A DNA stretch of 64,000 nucleotides from Nonomuraea endophytica (GTDB lineage Bacteria > Actinomycetota > Actinomycetes > Streptosporangiales > Streptosporangiaceae): the NCBI RefSeq assembly GCF_014203235.1, contig NZ_JACHIN010000010.1, positions 350,416 through 414,415 of the forward strand. The letters are read 5' to 3'. Shown here one piece after another: positions 34,792-43,407 of the stretch (the stretch's first letter is position 1; the number at the start of each line of letters is the position of its first letter). The position numbers were made by a program, and so were the translations under genes. The notes under the pieces were generated by a model. It made no database searches. It saw only the letters and a program-made list of their open reading frames with translations, and was not told the origin of the DNA.

Positions 34792-35760
34792 TCATGCCTC
34801 CGTCAGGGCCGGCCGGGGATCCAGCCGCGCCAGTACGAGATCGACGACCAGGTTCGAGGTCAGAACCAGCGCGCCCAGCAACAGCACCATGGCCTGGGCG
34901 ACGGGATAGTCCTTCTGCAGCACCGACTCGGTGATCGCCGACCCCAGCCCCGGCCACGCGAAGACCTTCTCGACCAGGACCGTTCCCATCACCAGGCCGG
35001 GGATGAGCATCCCGCAGATCGTCAACGCCGATGTCAGGGCGTTCGGCAGCACGTGCCTGACGTACAGCAACCGGGCGGGCAACCGTTTGGCCCGCGCCGT
35101 ACGGACGTAGTCCTGACCCAGTTCCCGGAGCGCTTCGGCCCGGACGATGCGGGCCAGCATCGCGGCCGGCGCGGCGGCCAAGGAGAGCACCGGCAGGACG
35201 TACGAATCGGGCCCGCCGGCCCCCGCCACCGGCACCAGCCGCAAACCCACCGCGAACGTCGCGACCAGTCCCGCGGCGAGGACGAACTCGGGGACCACGG
35301 CGAGCAGCCCGGTGCCGGAGGTGAAGGCGAGCGCCCCTCGGCGATGCCGGTCGCCACGGGTGTGGATCGCGGCGAGCAGCCCCACGGGGACGGCGACCGC
35401 GACCACCACCAGGAACGCCAGACCCGCCAAGGTCAGCGTGTTCGGCAGCCCCGCCACCACGATGTCGCCCACCCGCTGGCCGCTCACCAGCGACGTCCCC
35501 AGATCCCCGGCGGGCAGACCGCTGAGATAGTCGAGAAACTGGTCGGGCAACGGCCGGTCCAGGCCCAGCTCGCTGGTCCGCTGCGCGACCTGCGCGGCCG
35601 TGGCCTCCGGCCCCAGCGCGGCCCGCACCGGATCGCCCGGGACCAGATGCATGAGTCCGAAGGACGCCGTGACCAGGATCGACAGCAAGACCACCAGCCT
35701 GGCGAACCGCCTGGCCGCGAACACGATCCAGGGATGTCGTCCCCGCCAGGCCGTATGCAT
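34792..35760 (-). CDS. peptide ABC transporter permease (DppB type)
   Basis: A 322-residue inner-membrane permease with six predicted membrane helices. The first (FARLVVLLSILVTASFGLMH) is followed by the DppB-typical HLVPGDPVRAALG, and the BPD domain contains the coupling segment DYVRTARAKRLPARLLYVRH. ATG 35760 gives the normal family N-terminus; the frame is open 81 residues further but that part is not family-like. It heads the minus-strand operon DppB, DppC-DppD fusion, OppF, DUF885, flavoenzyme. The operon has no binding protein of its own; the lipoprotein at 18533 is the likely partner. Confidence 0.9.
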   Translation of the reverse strand: MHTAWRGRHPWIVFAARRFARLVVLLSILVTASFGLMHLVPGDPVRAALGPEATAAQVAQRTSELGLDRPLPDQFLDYLSGLPAGDLGTSLVSGQRVGDIVVAGLPNTLTLAGLAFLVVVAVAVPVGLLAAIHTRGDRHRRGALAFTSGTGLLAVVPEFVLAAGLVATFAVGLRLVPVAGAGGPDSYVLPVLSLAAAPAAMLARIVRAEALRELGQDYVRTARAKRLPARLLYVRHVLPNALTSALTICGMLIPGLVMGTVLVEKVFAWPGLGSAITESVLQKDYPVAQAMVLLLGALVLTSNLVVDLVLARLDPRPALTEA

Positions 35761-36294
35761 TGGGTTCAACCGGGTCTCCTCGCCGCCTTCCGCCGGCCAC
35801 GGTGCCGAGCGGGATCGATCTCCTGTCCCAGCCTCCGCGCCCGCCCTCCCGCAGTGCGACCGGCAGACGTCGGATCTGAAGCCGTACAAGCCCGGCATTC
35901 GTCCGCTGTGTCGGCCTTCCGCCCCGGTACAGGGTTCAGTTCGTAGCCATGACACCGCCGCACGTACGTTGCACGCCTCAGCGGTCGTGGCCGGCACGCA
36001 CAAGTCGGTGACCGCCCGGCGGCCGGGCCATTAGGGCGGACTACTTCCGCGCGCGCTCCCGCGACTCCGCGGCCTCGGTATCGGCTGCAGGTGCTGCCGG
36101 TGCCCGTCGATGCCGCCTACGGGCCGGAGGGGCACCGCGTCAGACCCTGCGGATGATCGAGGCGGCGCATCGCCGAGGTCACTCCTCCCTGCTGCGAGGA
36201 CGTCATGGACGGCATCGGCCTCCCGGGCCGTGCTGCTCCGGCATCATCGAATCCCTCGGCGGGAACACCTTGCGTCTCTTCCGCGCACCGAACT
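35761..36294. other. 534-base stretch without an intact gene
   Basis: Contains the promoter region of the transporter operon at its left end, with no clear -10/-35 pair that I would defend. The rest is GC-rich sequence with only short open frames and probably represents the decayed 5' part of the ligase gene whose 3' part follows. It is the left border of the debris field that extends to 38.1 kb. Confidence 0.35.
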
Positions 36295-36675
36295 CCGGTC
36301 GTGGCGGCCCATCCCCGATCGCACTACGTGGTCTACGACGTGCTGCGTCACCGTGGCAGGGACGTGACCGGTTTGCCGCTGCGCGCGCTGTTGCAGGAAC
36401 TGTTCGCGCCCGTTCTGGCGGCCGGTGTCCTGGCCCTGGGAATGCAGACGCTCGATGAGGCCGAAGCTCGGTCCTGGTACGCGACGATGCATGTGGCCGG
36501 GGTGGAAGGCTTGGAGATCAAGGCGACCGACTCCCGCTACGAAGGCTCCGCGCGGGGCTGGCAGAAGCTGAAGTATCGCACCTCTGTGGAGGCTGTCGTC
36601 AGCGGCTACGTCGGCCGTCCGGGGAGGCCGAGCGGGCTGCTGCCCGGCCGCAACGGAGATCGCTCCCTTTGCTGA
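36295..36675 (+). pseudogene. ATP-dependent DNA ligase, C-terminal adenylation-domain fragment
   Basis: The plus strand encodes HYVVYDVLRHRGRDVTGLPLR, followed by EARSWYATMHVAGVEGLEIKA (motif IV-like GVEGLxIK), YEGSARGWQKLKYR (motif V, WxKxK) and EAVVSGYVGRPGRPSGLL, in the order seen in actinobacterial LigC-type ligases. The catalytic lysine motif I and the whole N-terminal half are missing. The segment between LPLR and LQELF appears to have lost residues. The C-terminal OB domain is absent. It cannot be active. Likely a relic of a mobile or NHEJ-type ligase. Confidence 0.75.
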
Positions 36676-36729
36676 CCCCTGCCCGCGCTGAGCATCCCTG
36701 GCGGGCGGCTGGGCGGGCAGCCCCTACTT

Positions 36730-36742
36730 CCCTATTGAATAG
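36730..36742. promoter_or_regulatory. 13-base perfect palindrome upstream of the integrase remnant
   Basis: CCTATTGAATAGG is a perfect dyad with a single central base, in an AT-rich pocket 32 bases before the GTG start of the integrase remnant. It could be an operator for an excision/integration regulator of the lost element. Confidence 0.35.
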
Positions 36743-36774
36743 GCGTGTTGTTCCTGTTCAGTAGAGGAGCTGAT

Positions 36775-37250
36775 GTGACGGGCCGGCGCAAGGCCTGGGT
36801 GCCCGAGAGGCCGTGCGGAGCGGTGTTCGGCGGTCGATTCGGAGGGGTGGGAGGACCTGTCGGCGAGGGAACGGGAGGTGCGTGTCCGGGCCGGTGATCT
36901 GATCTTCTTATCGCCCGACTATCGGGTGGATCCACGCCTCGCCGCGTATGCGCGAGACAAGGGGTTCCGATCCTTCACGACAGAGACCAGGCGGAACTAT
37001 GCGACAGACATCGGCCTGCTGCTGGACTTCCTATGGCGCCGCGGCCGCGCCTGGACGGAGACACAGGAGCAGGACCTGGAGGACTTCGAGCACTGGCGGC
37101 GGCAGGAGGAATCGAACCCGGCCAGGATCGGCGGCACCAAGGGGGATCGCGAACTGGCCGCGTTCATGCACCTGTTCAAGTGGGCCGTCAAGAACAAGGT
37201 CACGACGCACAACCCGGTGGCGACCAAGCAGGTGATGAGACGCTACGGCC
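36775..37250 (+). pseudogene. tyrosine integrase, N-terminal SAM-like domain remnant
   Basis: GTG 36775 has GAGGAG upstream and begins MTGRRKAWVPERPCG; one frameshift near 36825 leads into the frame DSEGWEDLSAREREVRVRAG, FLSPDYRVDPRLAAYARDKG and FTTETRRNYATDIGLLLDFL, then FMHLFKWAVKNKVTTHNP. This is the N-terminal core-binding domain of an actinobacterial tyrosine recombinase. The catalytic domain with R-H-R-Y is entirely missing; after about 37250 unrelated sequence follows, with a tail YTWLSGRYDIGRYQPS read in another frame. It marks a lost integrative element. Confidence 0.75.
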
Positions 37251-37403
37251 AGATGCTGACCGTGCCGGCGGCGCGGTGTACACGTGGCTGTCGGGCCGCT
37301 ACGACATCGGCCGCTACCAGCCGAGCTGAGTCGGCCATCTGCCATCCGGCCGGTGGGGGAGCTATCCTGACGGCAGCGACGGGACCGAAGGGAGCGCCGT
37401 GGG

Positions 37404-37730
37404 ATGAGCGTCCACCTGCTCGATGGCGGAGTCCTCCGCGTCCCCACCGCGACAACGTTGCCCGACGGCAGCCACGTCACCGGTTCCCGGGACATCACAT
37501 CGGATGACCCGGACTATGCCGAATGGCTGCCCCATGCGGTCCCCGCGAGTCATGCCGACAGCCGCCAGGCCCATGAGGAAAACGCCGCCATCTTGCGCAG
37601 CTGGGGGACGGCGGAAAGCGCCTCGCGCGAGCCTGTCTTACCCTGCGCCCTCCTCGCGAAACCACGTTGGTCGGATAGGTCATTCTGCGGCCGGCCCGCG
37701 CCAGCGCCGAAGAGGCCCGGCTCGCGCTGA
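37404..37730 (+). CDS. small hypothetical protein, possibly broken at its C-terminus
   Basis: ATG 37404 lies a few bases after a GGGAGCG purine tract. The first 70 residues look natural (MSVHLLDGGVLRVPTATTLP, DDPDYAEWLPHAVP, a helix AHEENAAILRSWG); the last 35 (ALLAKPRWSDRSFCGRPAPA) look like out-of-frame reading. A frameshift near 37600 may separate this part from the fragment at 37683-38098. I recognise no family. It lies downstream of the integrase remnant and was probably cargo of the same element. Confidence 0.4.
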   Translation: MSVHLLDGGVLRVPTATTLPDGSHVTGSRDITSDDPDYAEWLPHAVPASHADSRQAHEENAAILRSWGTAESASREPVLPCALLAKPRWSDRSFCGRPAPAPKRPGSR

Positions 37731-38098
37731 TCGCCGAGCAAGGCGACGCCAAGGCGTCCCTGCATCTGCTCAGCCGCACCGAAGACGAGCTCCGGCAGGC
37801 GCGCGAAGAATCTGCCAGCCAGCGCGCGGCGGCCGCCGAAGCCGACCTGAAGAAGACCACAGTGCAGCTAGCCACGAAGGCCGCCGCCGGCTTGGCGCTC
37901 CCCGACCTCGAAGACCTGGACGGCGGCCAGCGCGGCGTGCCGATGCCGCCAGGTAGCGGCATCGAGGCGGTCGGCCTGGACCGCGATGGCGGAGCAACCC
38001 CCTACCATCCGACCGGGGCGATCCGCCTGGATGCCGACGAACACGCCCTTGCCCTGGCCGTCGCCTTTCTCGCCCTCCGCAGGCCACAAGATCGCTGA
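37683..38098 (+). pseudogene. C-terminal part of a coiled-coil hypothetical protein
   Basis: A frame without a usable start (a TAG lies just upstream) reads a clear heptad-like coiled coil (ASAEEARLALIAEQ, RTEDELRQAREES, AEADLKKTTVQLA) and then an extended tail ending FLALRRPQDR with TGA at 38096-38098. Composition is fully protein-like over 135 residues. It is probably the C-terminal half of the gene starting at 37404, with the middle damaged. Function unknown. Confidence 0.45.
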
Positions 38099-38283
38099 CC
38101 CGGGGCCCTTGTTCGCTCGGGTGTCACACGAACCAGCTGATCGACCTGTGAGCGTCGTTGAGCCACGTCGGGCAAGAAGGCTGAGTGGATCTGGTTCGCT
38201 TGGGATCTGACGAAATGATGACGCTTGCCTCGTTGACCGGTGGCTGCGACGACGGAAGCAGGCGTGCTGTCCTCCAGGAGGCA

Positions 38284-41200
38284 TCAATCGAGATCGGCCC
38301 AACCCCATGGCTGGGCAGGAGAGCCGTCGCGTTCGCATCCGTTCCTCCGCAGCGACGGATCCGCTCGAACCTCGCAATAGACGGCGAACTGGCCATGTGG
38401 TGGCAGGCGGCGCAGGAGAGCTTCGGCCTGCACATGCGCACCGGCATCCCGCAGCGTCCCCAGCACACGAACGACCTCGTCCCGATTGCTGAGCGGCAGA
38501 TGCCCTGAGATGCGCTCGGCCAGAGTCGTGACCTGCGCTTGAGCCCCCGCGTCCCGCAGGCGCTCAAGGACCAGCTCGAGATGCGCGTCGACGGCGGCCT
38601 CCCGTGCGAGGCGATCGGCGAGAACCGCGACCTGTTCGTGAGCCCCCCAGAACTCCAACTGGTCCAGCAGCTCCGACGCCGCTTCCGGGTCGTCGAGGGC
38701 GACGTGCCGGGCGGGGGCGCGGGCCAGCAGGATCTCGGCTTGTTCATCGTGCGTCCCGGCTTCCCAGAGCCAGTCCAGGAGGCTGGACAGCCCTTCTGGG
38801 CTGACGAGGGTGACTGTACGAGCGATATCACGTCCCAGCAGGATCTCGACCTGATCGTGCGCCTCGGACAATGTCAGGGCGTGGAGCAGCCGGGCGATCC
38901 CCCCGGGGTCGTCGAGGTGAGCGTGGTGAGCGGGATCACGCGCTATCAGGGCTGCGATCTGCTCCTGGGCGGCAATCGTGTACAGCGTTTCGAGCAACCA
39001 GCCGATCGCCTCTGGATCGTTGAGAGAAACGAAGCGGGCCGGATCTCGCGCCAGCAGGACCGCGATCGCCTCATGCTCTTCGGCCCTCCGCAACGCCTCC
39101 AGCACCGAACCGACCGTATTCGGGGCACTGAGATCGACACCCTGAACGGCGCGCTCGGCGAATGCCATCGCCTGCTCATGAGCCCCGACCTCCCGCAATC
39201 CTTGCAACAGCCGAGTGATCGAAAAGGGCTCGCTGAGATCGACAGTGTGAACAGCGCGCTCGGCCAATGCGATCGCCTGCTCATGAGCCTCAGCCACGCG
39301 CAGCAGTTCCAACAGCCGGATCGTCAGGTAGGGGTTATTGAGATCGACATCGCCAACGGCCCGCTCGACCAGTGCCATCACCTGATTACCCTGGCCAATC
39401 GACGGCAGGGCGTGTCGGAGCAGCGAATCGAGCGCCAAAGGGTTGGTGAGGGCGACTTCCCCGACGGCACGCTGGGCCAGGGCCTCAACCTGCTCGTTGG
39501 CCTCGGCCTCCCCCAAGACAGAAAGCAGGGTGACAACCCCATACAGGTCGACGAGGGGGATGCTGCGCGCCAGATCACGCGCTAGCAAAGCGTCTACGTC
39601 CTCATCCGCCCCGATCTCCCGCAGGATGCGGAACAGGGCAACCACCCCGTACAGGTCGTCAAGGGGGATGCTGGAGGCCAGGCCGCGCGCCAGCAAAGCC
39701 TCTACCTCCTCATTCGCCCCGAGCTCTTGTAGCGTGCCCAGAAGCGCGGCTGCGGTGGCCGGCTGATCGACAGTGGTGTGCTCGAGGACGTGTCGGAGGA
39801 CTCGGAAATCGTCGGGAAAGACCTTCAAGAGCCGGAATGCGGCGGGCGGGCTGTCATAGGCGGTGGCGTGCTTCCACAGCTGGGCAGCCGCCTTGTAGAG
39901 GCCGCGGTCGTAGGCCGATACGCCGAGGGCGTATAGGGTCGCGGGCTGAGTCAGGCGAGCGGCCGCACTCCAGAAGCTGTCGGGTGGATAGAGGCCGGCG
40001 CGTTCACGGCGGCCGGTCTGTTCGAGGTAGTCGGCAAGCCGGCAGACCGGCGCCCCCGAACTCGTGGTGGTGCGCGGGCGTGCCCGGGTGATGATCCAGG
40101 GGATGCCGCTGCCGCGCCGGGCGGCGTAGGCGAAGGCCGCCTCCAGCCAGTCGTCGCCGAGGGCGTCCCATTCGTCGTCGGTGAGATAGCCGGGCGCGGC
40201 GTCGGCCAGGAACCGGTCGGACAGGTGGGGGCCGTAGCCGAGGCGCCGCGCATCCATGGCGGCGTGGATGAGCGCTCGGACGGCAGGCGGGGCGGTGCGG
40301 TAGCGGTCCAGCAGGACGGGCACGCCGGCGAGGTATTGGGTGATCTTCCCGTCGGCGGCCTCGGCAGCAGCGCGGGCCAGGCGCGGGTCCCGATGGACGG
40401 TGTCGGCGAGCCGCTGGGCGTCCTGGCCGGTGAAGGCGTCGGGAAGCTGGATCTTGTGGCCGGTCAGCAGTTCGCGAGCCTGGGCGTGCGGGTCGGCGCC
40501 GCCCGCAGGCCGGGTGGTGAGGGTGTCCCAGTGCTCGGGCCACAAGGTGGCCAGCACCAGAACGGGCCCGCGATCAGGGGCGCGAAGCAGTTCACGGAGG
40601 CCTGCGGCGACCTGTTCGCCCAGTGGAGTGTCGAGGTAGAACTGCGCCTCGTTCAGCCACACCACGGTACGCGGCTCGACGCGAGTGAGAGCGGCCAGGG
40701 CGGCGTCGGGGTGGGAGGGGTCGATCGGATGCCACAGCCGCCAGTCCTGCCCCGAGCGACGCAGCGGGGTGAGAGCTTCCCAGCAGGCCCTGGTTTTGCC
40801 GGTGGAGGAGCCGCCGACCAGAACCTTCAGCGTGCTCTCGCCCGCCAGAGCGCGCTCGACGGCCGCGGCGAGTTCCCGGTCGTGCCGGCGCCGCACATAG
40901 GCGGGCAGCGGCGGCAGGCCGGGGTGTTCGTCGAGGTCGATCGCTTGGTGGATTTCCAGGAGGAACGGGTTGGTCACGGCCTCCAGGGACTGCCCGGGCG
41001 ATGGGCCGCTCGCCGTGTCCTCCTTGAGACGGGGCAACGTCAGCAGCTGCCCGGAGGTGAGGCCGAGGAGTTCCCACCAGGTGGTGGCATCGGGCAGGGT
41101 GTCGATCAGAGTGATCGGCACGATGGTCAGATCGGAGACGCCCTGGCGGGGGGCGTGTTCGGAGATCACACCGACGACGTGGTCGCCGACCAGGACTGCG

Positions 41201-41748
41201 GCGCCGGACATACCCGACCACACCGAGCCGGCCAGGGTCTGATCGGCCGGCGGGAGCGGCCGGGGGCTGTGGCGGGTTTGGAGCGTGAGCAGGCCCGGCC
41301 CCGGGCGCTGGGCGATGGGGATCCCGCCCCTCACGTGCGCGGGCTGGCGTGTGGCGCCCGTGGCCGTCTCAGACTCGATGAACGCGGGGAATCCGACCGC
41401 GTCGCAATCCTCGACGACCGCTAGCCGCTCGGTGCGTTCGGCGATCCGGGCGAAGCCGAACCGGGAAAGCGGCCCGACGTCCTGCTCGAGCTCCACGATG
41501 GCCAGATCGGCCAGGCCGAGATCTCCGGCCAGAAGGACGCGCGCCTGCCACACCTGCTTCGAACTCCCCGGTCCGGGGCTCGCGCGCCGGACGAGCGTCT
41601 GCCCGCGGACGACCGCGTGCAACGAGGTCAGAACATGGCGCCCGTCGATCAAGAACCCCGACGCGTACTCCCATTCCGTACGAGCCGTCGGACCACTACC
41701 CACGGTGATCTCGGCGATAACCTCGACGAACCGGTCTTGGATCGCCAC
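38284..41748 (-). CDS. trypsin-like protease / P-loop NTPase / helical-repeat conflict protein
   Basis: A 1154-residue multidomain protein. Residues 1-230 are a trypsin-like serine protease with H44 (TSLHAVV), D81 (LADLAIV) and S181 (GMSGA). Residues 280-480 are a STAND-type P-loop NTPase with Walker A GGSSTGKT at 312-319 and a Walker B-like strand TVVWLNEAQ at 361-369. From about 678 to 1115 run some twelve helical repeats of about 35 residues with consensus AHEQ-hAhLhxRxxx-x-h-LxxPxxhxxLLxxLRxxG. Start GTG 41748 lies six bases after the stop of the trypco2 gene. This matches the trypsin-trypco-NTPase conflict systems described by Aravind and colleagues: the repeats would sense a signal, the NTPase would assemble, and the protease would act as effector or processing enzyme (family-level inference). 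Confidence 0.85.
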   Translation of the reverse strand: MAIQDRFVEVIAEITVGSGPTARTEWEYASGFLIDGRHVLTSLHAVVRGQTLVRRASPGPGSSKQVWQARVLLAGDLGLADLAIVELEQDVGPLSRFGFARIAERTERLAVVEDCDAVGFPAFIESETATGATRQPAHVRGGIPIAQRPGPGLLTLQTRHSPRPLPPADQTLAGSVWSGMSGAAVLVGDHVVGVISEHAPRQGVSDLTIVPITLIDTLPDATTWWELLGLTSGQLLTLPRLKEDTASGPSPGQSLEAVTNPFLLEIHQAIDLDEHPGLPPLPAYVRRRHDRELAAAVERALAGESTLKVLVGGSSTGKTRACWEALTPLRRSGQDWRLWHPIDPSHPDAALAALTRVEPRTVVWLNEAQFYLDTPLGEQVAAGLRELLRAPDRGPVLVLATLWPEHWDTLTTRPAGGADPHAQARELLTGHKIQLPDAFTGQDAQRLADTVHRDPRLARAAAEAADGKITQYLAGVPVLLDRYRTAPPAVRALIHAAMDARRLGYGPHLSDRFLADAAPGYLTDDEWDALGDDWLEAAFAYAARRGSGIPWIITRARPRTTTSSGAPVCRLADYLEQTGRRERAGLYPPDSFWSAAARLTQPATLYALGVSAYDRGLYKAAAQLWKHATAYDSPPAAFRLLKVFPDDFRVLRHVLEHTTVDQPATAAALLGTLQELGANEEVEALLARGLASSIPLDDLYGVVALFRILREIGADEDVDALLARDLARSIPLVDLYGVVTLLSVLGEAEANEQVEALAQRAVGEVALTNPLALDSLLRHALPSIGQGNQVMALVERAVGDVDLNNPYLTIRLLELLRVAEAHEQAIALAERAVHTVDLSEPFSITRLLQGLREVGAHEQAMAFAERAVQGVDLSAPNTVGSVLEALRRAEEHEAIAVLLARDPARFVSLNDPEAIGWLLETLYTIAAQEQIAALIARDPAHHAHLDDPGGIARLLHALTLSEAHDQVEILLGRDIARTVTLVSPEGLSSLLDWLWEAGTHDEQAEILLARAPARHVALDDPEAASELLDQLEFWGAHEQVAVLADRLAREAAVDAHLELVLERLRDAGAQAQVTTLAERISGHLPLSNRDEVVRVLGTLRDAGAHVQAEALLRRLPPHGQFAVYCEVRADPSLRRNGCERDGSPAQPWGWADLD

Positions 41749-41754
41749 GGATGG

Positions 41755-42060
41755 CTAGCCCATCATGGACGATGAACGGCGGGCGACCTTGATCGGCTTG
41801 CCGTCGCGGTCGACGGGCGGCTGCAAGACGACGGTGACCGTCTGCACCTGGTCGTGCTCGATCTTGCCGCCTGCGCCAGCCTCGATCACCCACACCTTGA
41901 CCTTGCCGCTGCCCTCGCCGCTCTTCTTCACCCCGACGTGAAACTCCAAGGTGACCTCTCCGACCGGGAACTGGATGTCCGCATCGGCGCCCTTAGCCAT
42001 CGCGTCCATCAGCTCCCGACGAATCTCCGCGATCGCCTCCGCCAGTCCGAGCTCCGCCAC
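41755..42060 (-). CDS. trypco2 family protein (trypsin-co-occurring domain 2)
   Basis: A 101-residue protein matching the trypsin-co-occurring domain 2 family: opening helix LGLAEAIAEIRRELMDAMAK, then a three-stranded region (FPVGEVTLEFHVGVKKSG, KVKVWVIEAG) and the closing VQTVTVVLQPPVDRDGKP. GTG 42060 has GGAGAGGG upstream. It is encoded immediately before the trypsin-NTPase protein, with a six-base gap, so the two are made together and probably interact. The function of trypco2 is not known; a role as a small regulator or processed partner of the protease has been proposed from gene context. Confidence 0.85.
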   Translation of the reverse strand: MAELGLAEAIAEIRRELMDAMAKGADADIQFPVGEVTLEFHVGVKKSGEGSGKVKVWVIEAGAGGKIEHDQVQTVTVVLQPPVDRDGKPIKVARRSSSMMG

Positions 42061-42100
42061 GCGCCCTCTCCATCCTCAAGAAGACCAGCCAGGAACCTCG

Positions 42101-42106
42101 ATCATA
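42101..42106 (-). promoter_or_regulatory. possible -10 element for the trypco2-protease operon
   Basis: Reverse strand TATGAT, about 40 bases upstream of the trypco2 start, in the longest AT-containing pocket of this gap. I do not see a convincing -35 at the right distance, so the call rests on the -10 and spacing only. Confidence 0.3.
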
Positions 42107-42296
42107 GGCAACGAAACCCCGCGCTCCTGGCGCTTTCAGCGCATGGTTCGGTAACCAGAGGTGTCCACGCCATCGCAGGTGCCCAACAAGTGACCGGATC
42201 GGCCCCGCCGGACCACGAGGGTCACATCACGAGCGCCGCGCAGCGAGCGGGCCACCAGAGCCCTTGATCACTGCTGTGGCAGCCGCTTTGGCGCCG

Positions 42297-42484
42297 TTAC
42301 CTATGGGGGGCATCGTCAGCATCACCCACCAGCGCTGTCCAGTGGGCCAGGGCCTGCCGGGTAGCCAAGGTTTCGGGGTGTTCGGCTCCTTGTATGCGTT
42401 CGGAGATCGGGAGTAGGGCGGCGAGCTGGTCACGGGCAGCAGCCGCATCTCCCGCCATCCCGGTGAAGACGGGCCTTCCCCCAC
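42297..42484 (-). pseudogene. C-terminal tail of a TPR protein, cut by the IS3 element
   Basis: The minus strand reads AAARDQLAALLPISERIQGA, then EHPETLATRQALAHWTALVG and ends in TAA at 42297. This is the last TPR_12-type repeat of an actinobacterial NB-ARC/TPR or kinesin-light-chain-like protein (pattern LLPxxERxxGxEHPETLxTRxxLAxWT). The frame runs straight into the inverted repeat of the IS3 element at 42489, which evidently truncated it. Such TPR-STAND proteins are another class of conflict or signalling ATPases. Confidence 0.75.
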
Positions 42485-42510
42485 GGAAGTGGACACGCGT
42501 TCGGGGTATG

Positions 42511-43407
42511 TCATGCCGTCAGCGGCAGCTTAACCGATCTTTGTTCGTGTAGACGTTCGTAGGCGATCGGGCTGAGGTCTCCGTTGGTGGAGTGTCTTCG
42601 GGTGTTGTAGCGGGTCAGCCGGCGAAAGACGGTGCGTCGGCAGGTAGCGGCGTCGCCGTAGTGGCGGGCGCCTCGCAGGGTTTCGCGTTTGAGGGAGGCG
42701 TGGAAGCTTTCGCAGGCGGCGTTGTCGGCGCTGGTCCCGACAGCGCCCATGGACCGGGTGACGCCCTGGCTGCGGCAGAGGGCGGCGTAGTACTTGGACC
42801 CGTACTGCGCCCCGTGATCGCTGTGAAAGATCGAGCTGGTCAGATCACCGCGGGTGGCCGCGGCCATCGTCAGCGCGTCGCCGACCAGGTCGGTGCGCAT
42901 GTGATCGGCGATCGACCAGCCCACGACCCGGCGGCTGAAGCAGTCCAGCACCGTTGCCAGGTAGAGGAACCCGCCGTCGCCGAGCGGTAGATAGGTGATG
43001 TCGCCCATGTATTTGCGGCCCGGCTCGCGGGCGGTGAAGTCTCGCTGGAACAGGTCCGGCACCGGGGTGGCGGCCGGATCGGGAACGGTGGTGCGGATCC
43101 GGCGGCGCAGTCGGATTCCGGCGATGCCGAAGACGCGCATCACCCTGGCGACGCGTTTCTCGTTGACCAGGAGGCCAGCCTCGTGGAGTCCGGCCGTGAT
43201 CCTCGGGGAACCGTAGGTGGCGTCGAACTCGCTGTGAACCGCGCGGATCTGTGCGGCCAGGGCCGCGTCGGCCGCCTGCCGGGCGGCTCGTGCGTCGGCG
43301 CCGGCCCGCCACTTGTAGTAGCTGGCCCGGTTCAGGCCGATTACCTGGCACAACCGCTTCACGGTGAAGGTGTTCCGGTGGTCGTCAACGAACTGGTAGC
43401 GGTTCAC
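42511..43407 (-). CDS. IS3-family transposase OrfB
   Basis: A 298-residue IS3 OrfB with N-terminal HTH_21 region (VKRLCQVIGLNRASYYKWR) and an integrase-like DDE core: first D in YMGDITYLPLG, second D in FHSDHGAQYGS, E in NAACESFHASLKRE. The frame is intact from GTG 43407 to the stop at 42511. The start codon overlaps the stop of orfA. In active elements OrfB is made as a frameshifted OrfAB fusion, so with orfA damaged it probably cannot transpose by itself. Confidence 0.9.
   Translation of the reverse strand: MNRYQFVDDHRNTFTVKRLCQVIGLNRASYYKWRAGADARAARQAADAALAAQIRAVHSEFDATYGSPRITAGLHEAGLLVNEKRVARVMRVFGIAGIRLRRRIRTTVPDPAATPVPDLFQRDFTAREPGRKYMGDITYLPLGDGGFLYLATVLDCFSRRVVGWSIADHMRTDLVGDALTMAAATRGDLTSSIFHSDHGAQYGSKYYAALCRSQGVTRSMGAVGTSADNAACESFHASLKRETLRGARHYGDAATCRRTVFRRLTRYNTRRHSTNGDLSPIAYERLHEQRSVKLPLTA

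Noticed and set aside
32860..35946. A 1028-residue plus-strand open frame
   Set aside because: It is exactly antisense to the permease and ATPase genes and is very rich in R, G, H and Q. At this GC content antisense frames stay open; no domain is visible.
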